From assembly GCF_001896135.2 (NCBI RefSeq), contig NZ_MPOH02000015.1:27732-91731 (forward strand): a DNA stretch of 64,000 bases, read 5' to 3'. The stretch's first letter is position 1. Each line of letters starts with the position of its first letter. Of this stretch, positions 32,129 through 40,765 are shown piece by piece. The notes below the pieces were generated by a model. The model had not been told where the DNA came from and made no database searches. It saw only the letters and a program-made list of their open reading frames with translations. Position numbers and translations under genes: made by a program. Origin of the DNA: Streptomyces phaeoluteigriseus. GTDB lineage: Bacteria > Actinomycetota > Actinomycetes > Streptomycetales > Streptomycetaceae.

Positions 32129-34243
32129 TCAGCCGATGAGGTCGGCGACCAGGACGGCGAACTCGTCGGGGGTGGCCAGGCGCACACCGAGGGACTCCGC
32201 CTTGGCGCGCTTGGAGCCGGCGCCCTCCCCGGCGACGACCAGGCTGGTCTTCCTGGAGACGCTGGAGGAGGAGCGGCCGCCCGCGCGCTCGACGAGTTCG
32301 TTCATCTCGTTGCGGCTGAGCTTCTCCAGCGGGCCCGTCATCGCACCGGTGACCACCACCGTCATCCCGGCCAGCGGCCCGCCGGCCGACGCGGGGGACT
32401 CGCCGACCTGGGCGGGTTCGGCGGGTTCGGCGGTCTCCTCGGCCGCGGGGGCGGGCGGCGTGGCGCCGGGCTCGGTCATGTTGACGCCCGCCGCGGCCAG
32501 CTTGTCGATGAGCGGGGCGAGTTCGGCCAGCTCCGCCACGATGGACGGGGCCTTCTCGGTGCCGATGCCGTCCACCCGCCGGATCGCTTCCGCGTCGGCG
32601 GCGCGCAGATGGTCCATGGTGGCGAAGTGGCGTGCGATACGGCGGGACATGGAGCGCCCGGTACCGCGCACGCCGAGCGCGCACAGCACCCGCGCCAGCG
32701 GTCGGCCCTTGGCCGTGGCGAGCGCGGCGAGGAGTTTGTCGGTGCTGGTCTCGCCCATCCGGTCCAGGCCGAGGAGCTGCTCACGGGTGAGGGTGAACAG
32801 GTCGGCGAGATCGGCGACCAGGCCCGCCTCGACGAGTTGCACGACGCGGGTGTGGCCGAGGCCCTCGATGTCGAGCTGGTCGCGACCGGCTGCGTAGGAG
32901 AGGGAGGCGACGAGGTGGCAGTTGCGGCCGTTCTCGCAGCGCCAGCGCTGCTCGCCGGTGTCGATGGCCGATCCGCAGCGCGGGCAGGCCTCGGGGAAGA
33001 CGATCGGCTGTTCCGCGCCGGTGCGCAGGTGGGCGACCGGCGCCTCGATGCGGGGGATGACGTCACCGGCCCGGTGCACCATGACGTGGTCGCCGAGGCG
33101 CAGGTCGCGGCGGGTGATGTCGGCCGGATTGTGGAGGGTGGCGTAGGTGATGGTGGAGCCGTCGATCTCCACCGGGGCGAGGACGGCCCGGGGCGCGATG
33201 ATGCCGGTGCGGCCCACGTTCCACTCCACCTCCAGGAGCCGGGTGATCTTCTCGACGGCCGGCAGCTTGTAGGCGATCGCCCAGCGCGGGGCTCTGGAGC
33301 CGGATCCGGCGGCCTGCTGGTCGGCGGCCAGATCGGCCTTGACGACGATCCCGTCGATCCCGAACGGCAGCGCGGGGCGCAGTGCGGCGATCTCCCGCAC
33401 CCGGGCGAGGACGTCCTCCACGGTGTCCGCGGTGACGCCGGGCACGGCCGTCGCGGCGGTCGTGTTCACGCCGAGCCCCGCGGCGCGGGCCATCAGGTCG
33501 CTGTGCGCGGCCTCGCCGAGGGCGGCGGCGAGGCCCGGCTCGGTGTCGGTGAGGGGCAGCAGCCCGTAACCGAAGAAGGTCATCGGCACGGTGTAGGCGC
33601 GGTCCTTGGCGCGCAGGGTGCCCGCGGCGGCGTTGCGCGGGTTGGCGAAGGGCTGGCCGCCGTGCGCGGTGCGGACTTCGTTGGCGTGCTCGAACTGGGC
33701 GGTCGTCATGAGGACTTCGCCACGCACCTCCACGGTGACCGGCTCGGTCAGCCGCTCGGGCAGGCCCTCGACGGTGCCGGCGGCATGCGTGACGTCCTCG
33801 CCGGCCGTCCCGTCGCCCCGCGTGATCAGCCGGGTCAGACGGCCCCCGGTGTAGCGGGCCGCGATCGCGAGGCCGTCCAGCTTCGGTTCGACGCTGTACC
33901 GCTCCGCCTCGTGGCCGACGCGCCCGGCCAGTGACGCGGCCCAGGCGGTGAACTCCTCCGGCGAGAACACGTTGTCCAGGCTGAGCATCGCGACCGTGTG
34001 CGGGACGTCGCCCTCCACGGCGCCGCCGGCCACCTTGCCGGTCGGCGATTCGGGCAGTACGTCCTCGGGATGAGCGGCCTCCCAGGCCGCGACACCCCGC
34101 ACCAGCCGGTCGTAGGCGTCGTCGTCCAGCACCGAGGTGCCCCCGGTGTAGTAGGCGGCGGACGCCTGCACGGCGTCCTCGACCGCCTGCGCGTAGGCGG
34201 CGGCGTCCACGATGTGTGCGGCAGGTGTCGTCATACCCGTCAT
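32129..34243 (-). CDS. ligA: NAD-dependent DNA ligase
   Basis: The protein is about 704 residues in the full LigA order: Ia/NMN region (LDDDAYDRLVRGVAAWEAAHP), adenylation domain with nucleophile Lys in SVEPKLDGLAIAARY, DGIVVKADL and KLPA, OB fold (EVEWNVGRTGIIAPRAVL), C4 zinc finger (CPRCG ... CENGRNC), helix-hairpin-helix repeats (LGVRGTGRSMSRR, VDGIGTEKA) and a C-terminal BRCT (GMTVVVTGAMTGPLEK). The Ala/Glu/Pro-rich linker before the BRCT is unusually long. ATG 34243 has GGGAGG close upstream; ATG 34234 is an alternative. It could be the main ligase or a paralogue; a separate ATP-dependent ligase lies at 45827. Confidence 0.92.
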   Translation of the reverse strand: MTGMTTPAAHIVDAAAYAQAVEDAVQASAAYYTGGTSVLDDDAYDRLVRGVAAWEAAHPEDVLPESPTGKVAGGAVEGDVPHTVAMLSLDNVFSPEEFTAWAASLAGRVGHEAERYSVEPKLDGLAIAARYTGGRLTRLITRGDGTAGEDVTHAAGTVEGLPERLTEPVTVEVRGEVLMTTAQFEHANEVRTAHGGQPFANPRNAAAGTLRAKDRAYTVPMTFFGYGLLPLTDTEPGLAAALGEAAHSDLMARAAGLGVNTTAATAVPGVTADTVEDVLARVREIAALRPALPFGIDGIVVKADLAADQQAAGSGSRAPRWAIAYKLPAVEKITRLLEVEWNVGRTGIIAPRAVLAPVEIDGSTITYATLHNPADITRRDLRLGDHVMVHRAGDVIPRIEAPVAHLRTGAEQPIVFPEACPRCGSAIDTGEQRWRCENGRNCHLVASLSYAAGRDQLDIEGLGHTRVVQLVEAGLVADLADLFTLTREQLLGLDRMGETSTDKLLAALATAKGRPLARVLCALGVRGTGRSMSRRIARHFATMDHLRAADAEAIRRVDGIGTEKAPSIVAELAELAPLIDKLAAAGVNMTEPGATPPAPAAEETAEPAEPAQVGESPASAGGPLAGMTVVVTGAMTGPLEKLSRNEMNELVERAGGRSSSSVSRKTSLVVAGEGAGSKRAKAESLGVRLATPDEFAVLVADLIG

Positions 34244-34698
34244 CCTGCCTCCCACCACTGACAACGCCCTTCGGGCGAGGCCGGACAGCGCACGGCGAGG
34301 AGTTGGACGTCCTCGGGCAGGCCGCCCGGCCCGCCGGGGAACAGCCGAGCTGTGCCGCCGGCGTGCGGGAGGCACACCAGGCGGTGGCACACCAGGCGGT
34401 GGCACACCAGACCGTGGCACACCAGGCGAGGGCGGGGGCGGGCGGTGCGGCCCCGGTGGACGCGCAGCCAGCGGTCGGCAGAGGGCCGGGGGCCCACCGA
34501 CGTGGCCTGCCACTCCCCCGACGATGACGCCCCTGGCGACGCGGCCCGCACGCCCGGCCAAGGTCAGCGCCGCTGTGTCGTCCGCCGCACGGTCATCGCC
34601 CGGGGCCGCCCGGCGGCACGTCACGCGGGGGTGAGAGCCTCGTCCTTGCTCACTGTGCCCACCTCTCGCCCGGTCCGCCCCAGACCCCTCAAGAATGT
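34244..34698. other. Intergenic region, about 455 bp, no convincing gene
   Basis: The gap between the ligase start and the AhpD-like gene is GC-rich, and its open frames on both strands show no Shine-Dalgarno, conserved domain or coherent codon bias. It contains a four-copy 15-bp tandem repeat (34366-34425) and ends in an AT-rich operator-like palindrome at 34699. The ligase promoter presumably lies in its left part. Confidence 0.6.
34366..34425. repeat. 15-bp tandem repeat, four copies
   Basis: Units of gcggtggcacaccag at 34381-34395 and 34396-34410 are identical; 34411-34425 differs at two positions and 34366-34380 is more diverged, ending in the shared ggcacaccag. Translations of the flanking frames give pentapeptide repeats (LVCHR or AVAHQ) with no known family. 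It is likely a noncoding minisatellite. Confidence 0.8.
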
Positions 34699-34709
34699 TT
34701 GATATTCAA
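34699..34709. promoter_or_regulatory. TTGA-N3-TCAA palindrome at the AhpD-like gene start
   Basis: TTGATATTCAA is a perfect inverted repeat (arms TTGA/TCAA) two bases before ATG 34712, in an AT-rich patch. There is no Shine-Dalgarno, so the mRNA may be leaderless. MarR- and HxlR-type repressors often bind TTGA...TCAA sites of this form. A bound protein would occlude the start region. Confidence 0.5.
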
Positions 34710-34711
34710 CT

Positions 34712-35161
34712 ATGACTCGACGGATCTTCATCGACAAGCAGAGCCCCAAGGCCTACCACGCACTCCTCCAGACCTCCGAGGCCGTGCGCGCGACAGCCGC
34801 CGAGGCGGGCCTGGAGCGCACCGTCATCGAACTCGTCAATCTGCGTGTCTCGCAGCTCAACGGCTGCGCCTTCTGCCTCGACCTGCACACCAAGGCCGCC
34901 CTGCGCGCGGGCGACTCGCCCCGGCGGCTGGGCGTGCTCGCCGCCTGGCGGGACACCCAGCTGTTCAGCCCGCTCGAGCGCGCCGCCCTGGCGCTGGCGG
35001 AGGCGACCACCCTCCCGGCCGACGCCGCCGCGCAGGAGGCCGCGTACACCGACGCCCGGGAGGCCCTCACCGAGGACCAGATCTCGGCGGTGGTCTGGGT
35101 GGCGGTCACCATCAACGCCTTCAACCGGGTGTCCATCATGAGCAAGCACCCGGTGCGCTGA
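34712..35161 (+). CDS. Carboxymuconolactone decarboxylase/AhpD-like protein
   Basis: This 149-residue all-helical CMD-family protein has the redox CxxC and proton-relay motif in ERTVIELVNLRVSQLNGCAFCLDLH, as in AhpD-type alkylhydroperoxidases. It probably reduces peroxides or disulfides. It continues LRAGDSPRRLGVLAAWRDTQLFSPLERAALALAEA and ends in VTINAFNRVSIMSKHPVR, typical of the family. The start is inferred as ATG 34712, apparently leaderless, with an operator-like palindrome directly upstream. It is convergent with the esterase gene that ends at 35170. Confidence 0.9.
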   Translation: MTRRIFIDKQSPKAYHALLQTSEAVRATAAEAGLERTVIELVNLRVSQLNGCAFCLDLHTKAALRAGDSPRRLGVLAAWRDTQLFSPLERAALALAEATTLPADAAAQEAAYTDAREALTEDQISAVVWVAVTINAFNRVSIMSKHPVR

Positions 35162-35169
35162 CAGGAAGG

Positions 35170-36411
35170 TCAGCGCACCACACCGCGGCGAGCCTCGTCG
35201 GTCCGGTCCCCCACCGTCAGGGCGTCCTTGACGAACACGAGGCCGTCACTGTCCGCCAGGTGGGCCGGATCCAGCGGGGCGTAGCCGAACCAGGGGGAGA
35301 CGCGGGGCGCGGGACGGGTGTCGCCGAGGGCGGCGGCCAGCCGGGCGGCGTCGACGAGGCAGCGGTCCTCCGGCAGCGCGTACAGGAGCCCTTCGACCGT
35401 GTCCGGCCCCGGGGTGTCCACTCCCTGGTGCCGGATCGTACCGAGGGCCGTGGCCAGGAAGGCGTACTCGTCGCCCAGGCGGGCGTTCACGATCGCGCCC
35501 GCACTCCACCACTCCAGCGGCATCCCGCCCATCCGCACCGTGCTCTTCTCCCGCTGGAGATGGGAGTTGTGGGCGTGCACCAGTACCCGGCCCCGTTCGG
35601 CGAGGGCGAGGAGGTTCTCGGCCATCATCAGGTCCCGCAGGCCGACCAGCCGGCTCAGCCGGCTCGGTGAGGGGTCGGCCATCCAGTAGTGGTAGCGCAG
35701 CAGGCCGGTGGCCGTACGCCCGTACAGACGCGCCCGGTCCCGTTCGTCCCGCGAGTCCGCCGCGATCAGGTGCGGTGTCTGCGCGTCCGACAGCGCCACC
35801 ATGTCGTCGGCCAGCAGCCGCAGTTCCCTGGCCTGCGCCGACCTCCCGACGGACCGGGCCGGGTCCCACATCGCGCCGGGCTCGGTCCACCGGTCGTCGG
35901 AGCCGAGGAGGTGGTCGAGTGTCTCCGCGGTGCAGGGCAGGAGGTCCGGGTCCACGCGGGCCGCGAGGTAGCCGTGCAGGGCGGTGAGGGACTGCCGGGG
36001 GCTCGCGGCGGCGGCCGTCTCCAAGGGGCCGTCGAAGCCGGCGAAGCGGACCTGTCCGGACGCGGGCCTGCCTTCGTTGTGGGCGCGCATCCAGCGCACG
36101 AGTGCGCGGTTGGCCGCGGAGGTGCCCCAGCCGTGGCTGAACCCGCGTTCCATGACCTCGTCGAGGGTGCCCGTGCCGGAGGTGACGTACTCGTCCACGA
36201 GCAGGCCCGTCACGCAGTCGCTCTCGATGGCGATCGTCCGGTAGCCCTCCTGCTCGACGAGCTGCCGGAAGAGGTCGTTGCGCAGTTCGAGGAGCGTGTC
36301 CTCGCCGTGGGTGGGCTCGCCCAGGGCGAGCAGCCGGGGCAGGGCCGGGAGCAGCTCCCTGACGGCGGCGGCCTCGACGGCCCGCACGGTGTCCTTGATG
36401 TCGGTAACCAT
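35170..36411 (-). CDS. Erythromycin-esterase family protein
   Basis: This 413-residue Ere-like protein has LLALGEPTHGEDTLLELRNDLF, containing the His that serves as general base in EreA/EreB, RTIAIESDCVTGLLVDEYV, RFAGFDGP and the second active-site-region block RVLVHAHNSHLQREKS. EreA/EreB open macrolide lactones, but many actinobacterial homologues have unknown substrates, and WWSAG near LEWWSAGAIVNARLGDEY fits the broader family. ATG 36411 lacks a good Shine-Dalgarno. It is divergent from a double-MerR regulator with only 58 bp between starts, so it is likely under its direct control. Confidence 0.85.
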   Translation of the reverse strand: MVTDIKDTVRAVEAAAVRELLPALPRLLALGEPTHGEDTLLELRNDLFRQLVEQEGYRTIAIESDCVTGLLVDEYVTSGTGTLDEVMERGFSHGWGTSAANRALVRWMRAHNEGRPASGQVRFAGFDGPLETAAAASPRQSLTALHGYLAARVDPDLLPCTAETLDHLLGSDDRWTEPGAMWDPARSVGRSAQARELRLLADDMVALSDAQTPHLIAADSRDERDRARLYGRTATGLLRYHYWMADPSPSRLSRLVGLRDLMMAENLLALAERGRVLVHAHNSHLQREKSTVRMGGMPLEWWSAGAIVNARLGDEYAFLATALGTIRHQGVDTPGPDTVEGLLYALPEDRCLVDAARLAAALGDTRPAPRVSPWFGYAPLDPAHLADSDGLVFVKDALTVGDRTDEARRGVVR

Positions 36412-36425
36412 GGCTTCAACGCTAT

Positions 36426-36489
36426 CTTTGAACCTTCGGTGGAAACTTTCGCGCGACTTCGGCGGAGTCATGGGGCGGAACCTTCAAAG
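36426..36489. promoter_or_regulatory. Divergent promoter/operator region for the esterase and MerR-like genes
   Basis: The 58-bp gap and the first codons of the regulator contain CTTTGAA (36426-36432) and its inverted copy TTCAAAG (36483-36489), each next to an AACCTTC element (GAACCTTC recurs in both). The minus strand also reads GAAAGTTTCCACCGAAGGTTC. MerR-type regulators act on promoters with long spacers containing such dyads. An autoregulated divergent switch is likely. Confidence 0.5.
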
Positions 36490-37267
36490 CAGTGAGCGGC
36501 TCAGGCCGGTCGACCTGGCTCGCGCGCACGGTCTGTCCACCCAGGCGGTCAGGAACTACGAGGAGGCCGGCATCCTCCCGGCCGCCGAGCGCACCGCCCA
36601 CGGCTACCGCGCCTACACGCCGCTCCACGCGCGGGCCCTGGGCGCCTTCCTCGCCCTGGTGCCCGGCCACGGCCACCGGACGGCGGCATCGATCATGCGG
36701 GCGGTGAACGAGGGCGCGAACGACGAGGCGTTCCACCTCGTCGACGAGAGCCACGCCCAGCTCCTGGAGGACCGGCGGACCCTCCGGGCCGTGGAGAACG
36801 CCCTGCGTGACCTGGAACCCGACACCACGCGGTCCTCGCCGCCGGGCACCTCCGCCCGGAAGGCACCGTCCGACGCCTTCGCCCGGAAGACACCGTCCGA
36901 CGCCTTCGTCCGGAACACACCGTCCGGCACCTTCATCGGGCCGCTGGCGCACCAGCTCGGCGTCCGCTCCGCCACGCTCCGCAAGTGGGAGCGCGCCGGG
37001 CTGGTGCTCCCCCGCCGCGACCCCCGGACCGGGTACCGCGTCTTCGACGAGGCCGACGTACGGGACGCCCGACTGGCCCGCCAACTCCGGCGCGGCGGCT
37101 ATCCGTTGGAGCAGATCGCCCCGCTGATCGCCCAGGTGCGGTCGGCCGGCGGCCTCCAGCCGCTGGAGGCCGCGTTGACCGACTGGCGTGCCCGGCTGTC
37201 CGCCCGCGGCCGGGCGATGCTGACCGGGGCGGCCGAACTGGAGGCGTACCTCCGCGCTCGCGGATGA
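36470..37267 (+). CDS. Transcriptional regulator with two MerR-type HTH domains (TioE-like)
   Basis: This 265-residue protein carries two MerR DNA-binding modules. The first is RPVDLARAHGLSTQAVRNYEEAGILPAAERTAHGYR (residues ~10-45), and the second is AHQLGVRSATLRKWERAGLVLPRRDPRTGYRVFDEAD (about 160-200). Double-MerR proteins of the TioE type occur in Streptomyces near resistance and antibiotic genes. Between them, residues ~129-155 form three copies of a 9-residue repeat (ARKxPSDAF). ATG 36470 follows GGCGGAG. It probably represses or activates the divergent esterase gene in response to a drug-like ligand. Confidence 0.85.
   Translation: MGRNLQSSERLRPVDLARAHGLSTQAVRNYEEAGILPAAERTAHGYRAYTPLHARALGAFLALVPGHGHRTAASIMRAVNEGANDEAFHLVDESHAQLLEDRRTLRAVENALRDLEPDTTRSSPPGTSARKAPSDAFARKTPSDAFVRNTPSGTFIGPLAHQLGVRSATLRKWERAGLVLPRRDPRTGYRVFDEADVRDARLARQLRRGGYPLEQIAPLIAQVRSAGGLQPLEAALTDWRARLSARGRAMLTGAAELEAYLRARG
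36854..36934 (+). repeat. 27-bp coding repeat, three copies, in the MerR linker
   Basis: Three in-frame 27-bp units (36854-36880, 36881-36907, 36908-36934) encode ARKAPSDAF, ARKTPSDAF and VRNTPSGTF between the two HTH domains. The unit length is a multiple of three, so copy number can change without breaking the frame, altering the spacing between the two DNA-binding modules. Confidence 0.85.
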
Positions 37268-37346
37268 GCCGTCGACAGCCGCTCGCTCCACGCCGTCGCC
37301 CGCGGACGCGTGGCTCCGGAGCGCGGCTCCGTGCTTGCATACGGCG

Positions 37347-37889
37347 GTGACCTCCGCCCCCTCCGCATCCCCCGCCCTCACCATCCGGCCCCGTACGCCG
37401 GCCGACCTGGACGCCTGTGTGAGCGCCCTCGCGCTGGTGCACGCGCACAGCGGCTACCCCGTCGACTGGCCCGCCCAGCCCGCCGCCTGGCTCAGCCCGC
37501 CGCTTCTCCTGGCGGCCTGGGTGGCAGAGCGGGACGGACGGATCGTCGGGCACGCGGCGCTGTGCCGGGGCGAGGACGGCGACGCCGCGCCGCGGTTGTG
37601 GGCCGCCCGCGGCGGCACCGTGCCGGCGGTCTGTGTCAACCGGCTGTTCGTGGCGCCCGAGGCGCGCGGACTCGGCGGCGGGGCGGCCCTCATGGAGCGG
37701 GCCGTCGGGGAGGCCCGGTCGCGCGGGCTGCACCCGGTGCTCGACGTGGTGGCCGCCGACCCGGCCGCGGTCTTCTACGCCCGGCTCGGCTGGCAGGACC
37801 TGGGCCTCGTGGACCAGCGATGGGGCCCCGACCAGGTGGTTTCCCTGCGCTGCTTCGCCGCGCCGGTGTCCGTGGAGCGGACCGGCTAG
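37347..37889 (+). CDS. GNAT-family N-acetyltransferase
   Basis: The protein is about 180 residues with the acetyl-CoA-binding core: LTIRPRTPADLDACVSAL at the N-terminus, VCVNRLFVAPEARGLGGGAALMERAVGEARSRG (motif A, with R/Q-x-x-G-x-G/A equivalent GLGGGA) and AADPAAVFYARLGWQDLG (motif B). The substrate is unknown. GTG 37347 is preferred; TTG 37335 would add four residues. There is no strong Shine-Dalgarno, so a leaderless message is possible. Downstream of the double-MerR regulator on the same strand with an 80-bp gap. Confidence 0.85.
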   Translation: MTSAPSASPALTIRPRTPADLDACVSALALVHAHSGYPVDWPAQPAAWLSPPLLLAAWVAERDGRIVGHAALCRGEDGDAAPRLWAARGGTVPAVCVNRLFVAPEARGLGGGAALMERAVGEARSRGLHPVLDVVAADPAAVFYARLGWQDLGLVDQRWGPDQVVSLRCFAAPVSVERTG

Positions 37890-38042
37890 CACGTAACCGG
37901 GCACCGTAGGACCCGGACTGACGGGACAACACCCGGATTCGTGCCTTTTCTCACCCGTTCTCGTGGTGTTGACGCCCGCCTCGCCGCAGTCCTCCCCCGA
38001 CTGCGTGAGAAAGTTGCCGCCTACACGAGACCAGGGGGGTAT

Positions 38043-39270
38043 GTGACACCGAGTCAAGGACGGTCCCGCACGCGCAGAGCGTCGCTGACGCTTCTCACGG
38101 CACTCGGCACGCTGGCCGGTGCGGCCCTGACGGTGGCGGCACCGGCCGGCGCGGCGACGGGGACCACCCTCGCGGCCGGCGTGGTGTACCGGCAGTACGA
38201 CCTGACGGCGGGGGCCGGCGTGACGCACGCGCACGTGATCGCCGTCGACCTGACCAACACCCGCGTACGTCTGGGCCTGCTGCATCCGGGGAAGGTCGCG
38301 TCCCGCGCCACCATCACCCGGCAGGCCACCGCCCAGAAGGCCGTCGCCGGCGTCAACGGCGACTTCTTCAACATCACCGAGACGCAGCATCCGGGCGTCG
38401 CCGCGACCGGCGCGAGCGTGGGTCCGGCGATCGCGAACGGCAGGGTGCTCAAGGCCGCCGTCCCGACGGGTCAGCGGTTCGGCCCCGAACTGCCGCCGGG
38501 CACGGACACCGACGACGTGCTCGGGGTGAGTGCTGACGGGCGGGCCCGGCTGGACAGCCTGGCCCTGACCGGCACGGTCACCAGCCTCGGCCGGCGGTTG
38601 CGCTGCGCGGGCTCAACCAGTACGCGCTGGCGGAGAACTCCGTCGCGCGTACACGTCCGACTGGGGCGGCGTCTCGCGGGCGCGGGCCGCCTGCGGCACC
38701 GACAGCGAACGGGCCGCGCCGTGCAGCACGAGAACGTACGAGGTGACGGTGGAACAGGGCCGGGTGGTGTCGGCGTCGGCCACGCCGGGCAGCGGCACCA
38801 TCGCGGCGGGCACGACGGTGCTCGTCGGCCGGGAGGCGGGCGCGCAGTACCTGAAGACCCTGGTCAAGGGGGATCGGGTGGCGGTGCGGTACGGCCTGGC
38901 GGCCGCCTCGCAGCGCGCCTACCGCTTCGCCCTGGGCGGCTACCCGGTGCTCACCGGCGGGAAGCCGCTGCCGGGCCTCGACACGCGGACCTCGGCGGTA
39001 CGCACCGCGGTGGGCATCGCGAACGGCGGACGGCGCGTGCTGCTGTTCGCGGTCGACGGCGCGCCCGCGTACCGCAGCGGGCTGACCATCGCCGAGGTCG
39101 CGGCCGCCCTCAGGAGCCTCGGTGCGACCGAGGGCTTCAGTCTGGACGGCGGCGGTTCCTCGACCCTGGTGGCCCGCGCGCCGGGCGCGGCCAAGGTGTC
39201 GGTGCGCAACCACCCGTCCGACGGCACGGAACGTGCCGTGCCGAACGGCATCGGGGTGTTCACCCGGTGA
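38043..39270 (+). pseudogene. Secreted phosphodiester glycosidase (NAGPA domain) with two apparent frameshifts
   Basis: Restoring single bases near 38596-38603 and 38644-38650 gives a 409-residue exported protein. GTG 38043 follows a G6 run. A Tat/Sec-like signal (RTRRASLTLLTALGTLAGAAL ... PAGAA) precedes VVYRQYDLTAGAGVTHAHVI. The NAGPA core follows: KAVAGVNGDFFNI, RTAVGIANGGRRVLLFAVDG and GFSLDGGGSSTLVAR, with the conserved Asp and Gly triplet. NAGPA-family enzymes cleave phosphodiester-linked sugars, such as exposed GlcNAc-phosphate; some act on teichoic-acid-like glycopolymers. As assembled it is broken, but both halves are well conserved. Confidence 0.82.
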
Positions 39271-39315
39271 CCCGTGCCCGCGGGGGGCCGTTCGGCCGGT
39301 GACTCCGCGGGGGCC

Positions 39316-39510
39316 TCACGGCCGCAGACTGCTGACGAGGTCGGCGGTCGCCGTGAGGCCGCTGTGGATGGTGGGGGCCATGCTCGTGCCGGCCAGGAAG
39401 AAGCCGAGCAGCAGGCAGACCAGCGCGTGCGAGACCTTCAGCCCGCCGCTGCGCAGGAAGATCACCGCCAGGATCAGCAGCAACAGCACCACGGAAATGG
39501 AAACGGCCAC
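39316..39510 (-). CDS. Small membrane protein of Streptomyces
   Basis: This 64-residue protein has two hydrophobic helices (VAVSISVVLLLLILAVIFL and HALVCLLLGFFLAGTS) joined by RSGGLKVS and a C-terminal SGLTATADLVSSLRP. GTG 39510 lies behind a strong GGAGGAGG at good spacing. It is conserved-looking with normal codon use, but no function is recognised. It is convergent with the NAGPA gene. The 223 bp upstream toward the phosphodiesterase gene hold no other gene. Confidence 0.7.
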   Translation of the reverse strand: MAVSISVVLLLLILAVIFLRSGGLKVSHALVCLLLGFFLAGTSMAPTIHSGLTATADLVSSLRP

Positions 39511-39733
39511 GTCAACCTCCTCCGCCACGTCCGCTTTCGCGGCATTCGGCCGCAAGTGTGGCGTAGCGGAGGGTTCGTCCGTGCGGCTGACCTGTCCTCC
39601 GAACGAGTGGTTCCCGAATCGGTCGCGGAACCCGCGGGGCAACCGGCCGGGCTGACGGTCCCGGTCACGGGCGCGACCGGCCGGGCTGACGGCCCCGGTC
39701 ACGGGGGCGACCGGCCCGGCGATCGGTCCCGGG

Positions 39734-40594
39734 TTACGCCGTCCCGCGGGCGTCGAGGAAGGCCTCCAGGCCGGCCAGGTCGTCGGTGTTGAGGTAGTCG
39801 ACACCGGCGTCGAGCAGTTCGCCCCACAACGCGTCCCGGGCGGGGCCCGCCAGGTCCGGCGTGGCCCAGAAGCGCACCTTCTGGCCGCGGTCGTGCGCCT
39901 CCCGGACGATGGCGCGCAGCTTCTGCCGCTCCGCCTCGGGGAAGGCTCCGACGCCGAGCCAGGTGAAGTTGAGCGTCCAGTTGTCGCTGATCAGGGAGGC
40001 GAAGGAGCCGTCGGTGCGGCCGAGGTCGGCGAGGCGGCCGTCGTAGAAGGCGCGGCGGACGGTCTGTGCCGTCATCGGCACCCGGGCCGCGCGGTCGCCG
40101 GAGACGACGGCGGTGACCGGGCCGCGGCGCACCCGGCCGTGGTCGTAGGTGGTGAAGAGGTGCTTGTAGCGGCGCAGTTGACGGTCGAGTTCGAGATACG
40201 TCGACGCGCCCTCGGACTTGATGTCGATCAGCAGTTGCAGCGGGGTGCGCGAACGCGGGTGGACGGTACCGCCGTTGGCCTTCACCCGGGCGGCGAGCGG
40301 GGCGAGGTAGAGGGACTCGAGGGTGCGGGCGGGGTCGAGGTCCACCGGGTCGTGCGCGACGAGCAGTTGGCCGCCGACGAGGAAGATGTCGGCCTCGACG
40401 CTGCCGAAGCGGTGGTCCAGGGCGTCGAACAGGGGGCGGGGGTGCTCGTAGTCGTTGTGGGCGTGGGCGTGCCACAACGGTCGCGGGCGGTGCTTGTGTT
40501 CACCGGCGAAGGCGCTGCCGGCGGGCGGCGCGAGCACTGCCGTGAGGGCGGCGCCGACCGTGGTGAGGGCTCTGCGGCGGGTGATGAGGGCCAT
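39734..40594 (-). CDS. Tat-exported phosphodiesterase-like protein (GDPD/PI-PLC-like TIM barrel)
   Basis: The protein is 286 residues. A twin-arginine signal ITRRRALTTVGAALTAV ends near GSAFA. The mature part begins LWHAHAHNDYEHPRPLFDAL, followed by GSVEADIFLVGGQLLVAHD, LLIDIKSEG and a final VDYLNTDDLAGLEAFL. His/Glu/Asp positions fit the glycerophosphodiesterase-like TIM barrel, with the entry His in HAHNDYEH and metal-binding EAD. ATG 40594 follows GGGAGG. It probably hydrolyses lipid head groups or envelope phosphodiesters outside the cell. Confidence 0.85.
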   Translation of the reverse strand: MALITRRRALTTVGAALTAVLAPPAGSAFAGEHKHRPRPLWHAHAHNDYEHPRPLFDALDHRFGSVEADIFLVGGQLLVAHDPVDLDPARTLESLYLAPLAARVKANGGTVHPRSRTPLQLLIDIKSEGASTYLELDRQLRRYKHLFTTYDHGRVRRGPVTAVVSGDRAARVPMTAQTVRRAFYDGRLADLGRTDGSFASLISDNWTLNFTWLGVGAFPEAERQKLRAIVREAHDRGQKVRFWATPDLAGPARDALWGELLDAGVDYLNTDDLAGLEAFLDARGTA

Positions 40595-40726
40595 GCTCTG
40601 CCTCCCTGTGGGACGGGTCTGAACCACAGGGAGTATGAGTCCGGCCGGGCCGCGATGAACCTGTACATGCCAGTAGTTGGCCGGACTGCCGTCGGGTGTT
40701 CACTCCTTCCGCGCGAGCGCACGGAA

Positions 40727-40752
40727 AAGCCCGCCCCAGGTGGGGCGGGCTT
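40727..40752 (-). terminator. Rho-independent terminator of the acyl-CoA dehydrogenase operon
   Basis: An 11-bp perfect stem (40727-40737 with 40742-40752) with a 4-nt loop sits just past the stop of the minus-strand dehydrogenase. Read on that strand, it is followed by TTTTCC, a canonical intrinsic terminator. Confidence 0.9.
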
Positions 40753-40765
40753 CACCGAGGGACCG

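Noticed and set aside
34366..34425. Possible CRISPR array
   Set aside because: Units are 15 bp and directly contiguous without spacers, and no cas genes are present.
34216..34551. Small frames encoding LVCHR or AVAHQ pentapeptide repeats
   Set aside because: They arise from a 15-bp DNA repeat, lack a credible start and have no family match, so they were kept as a noncoding repeat only.
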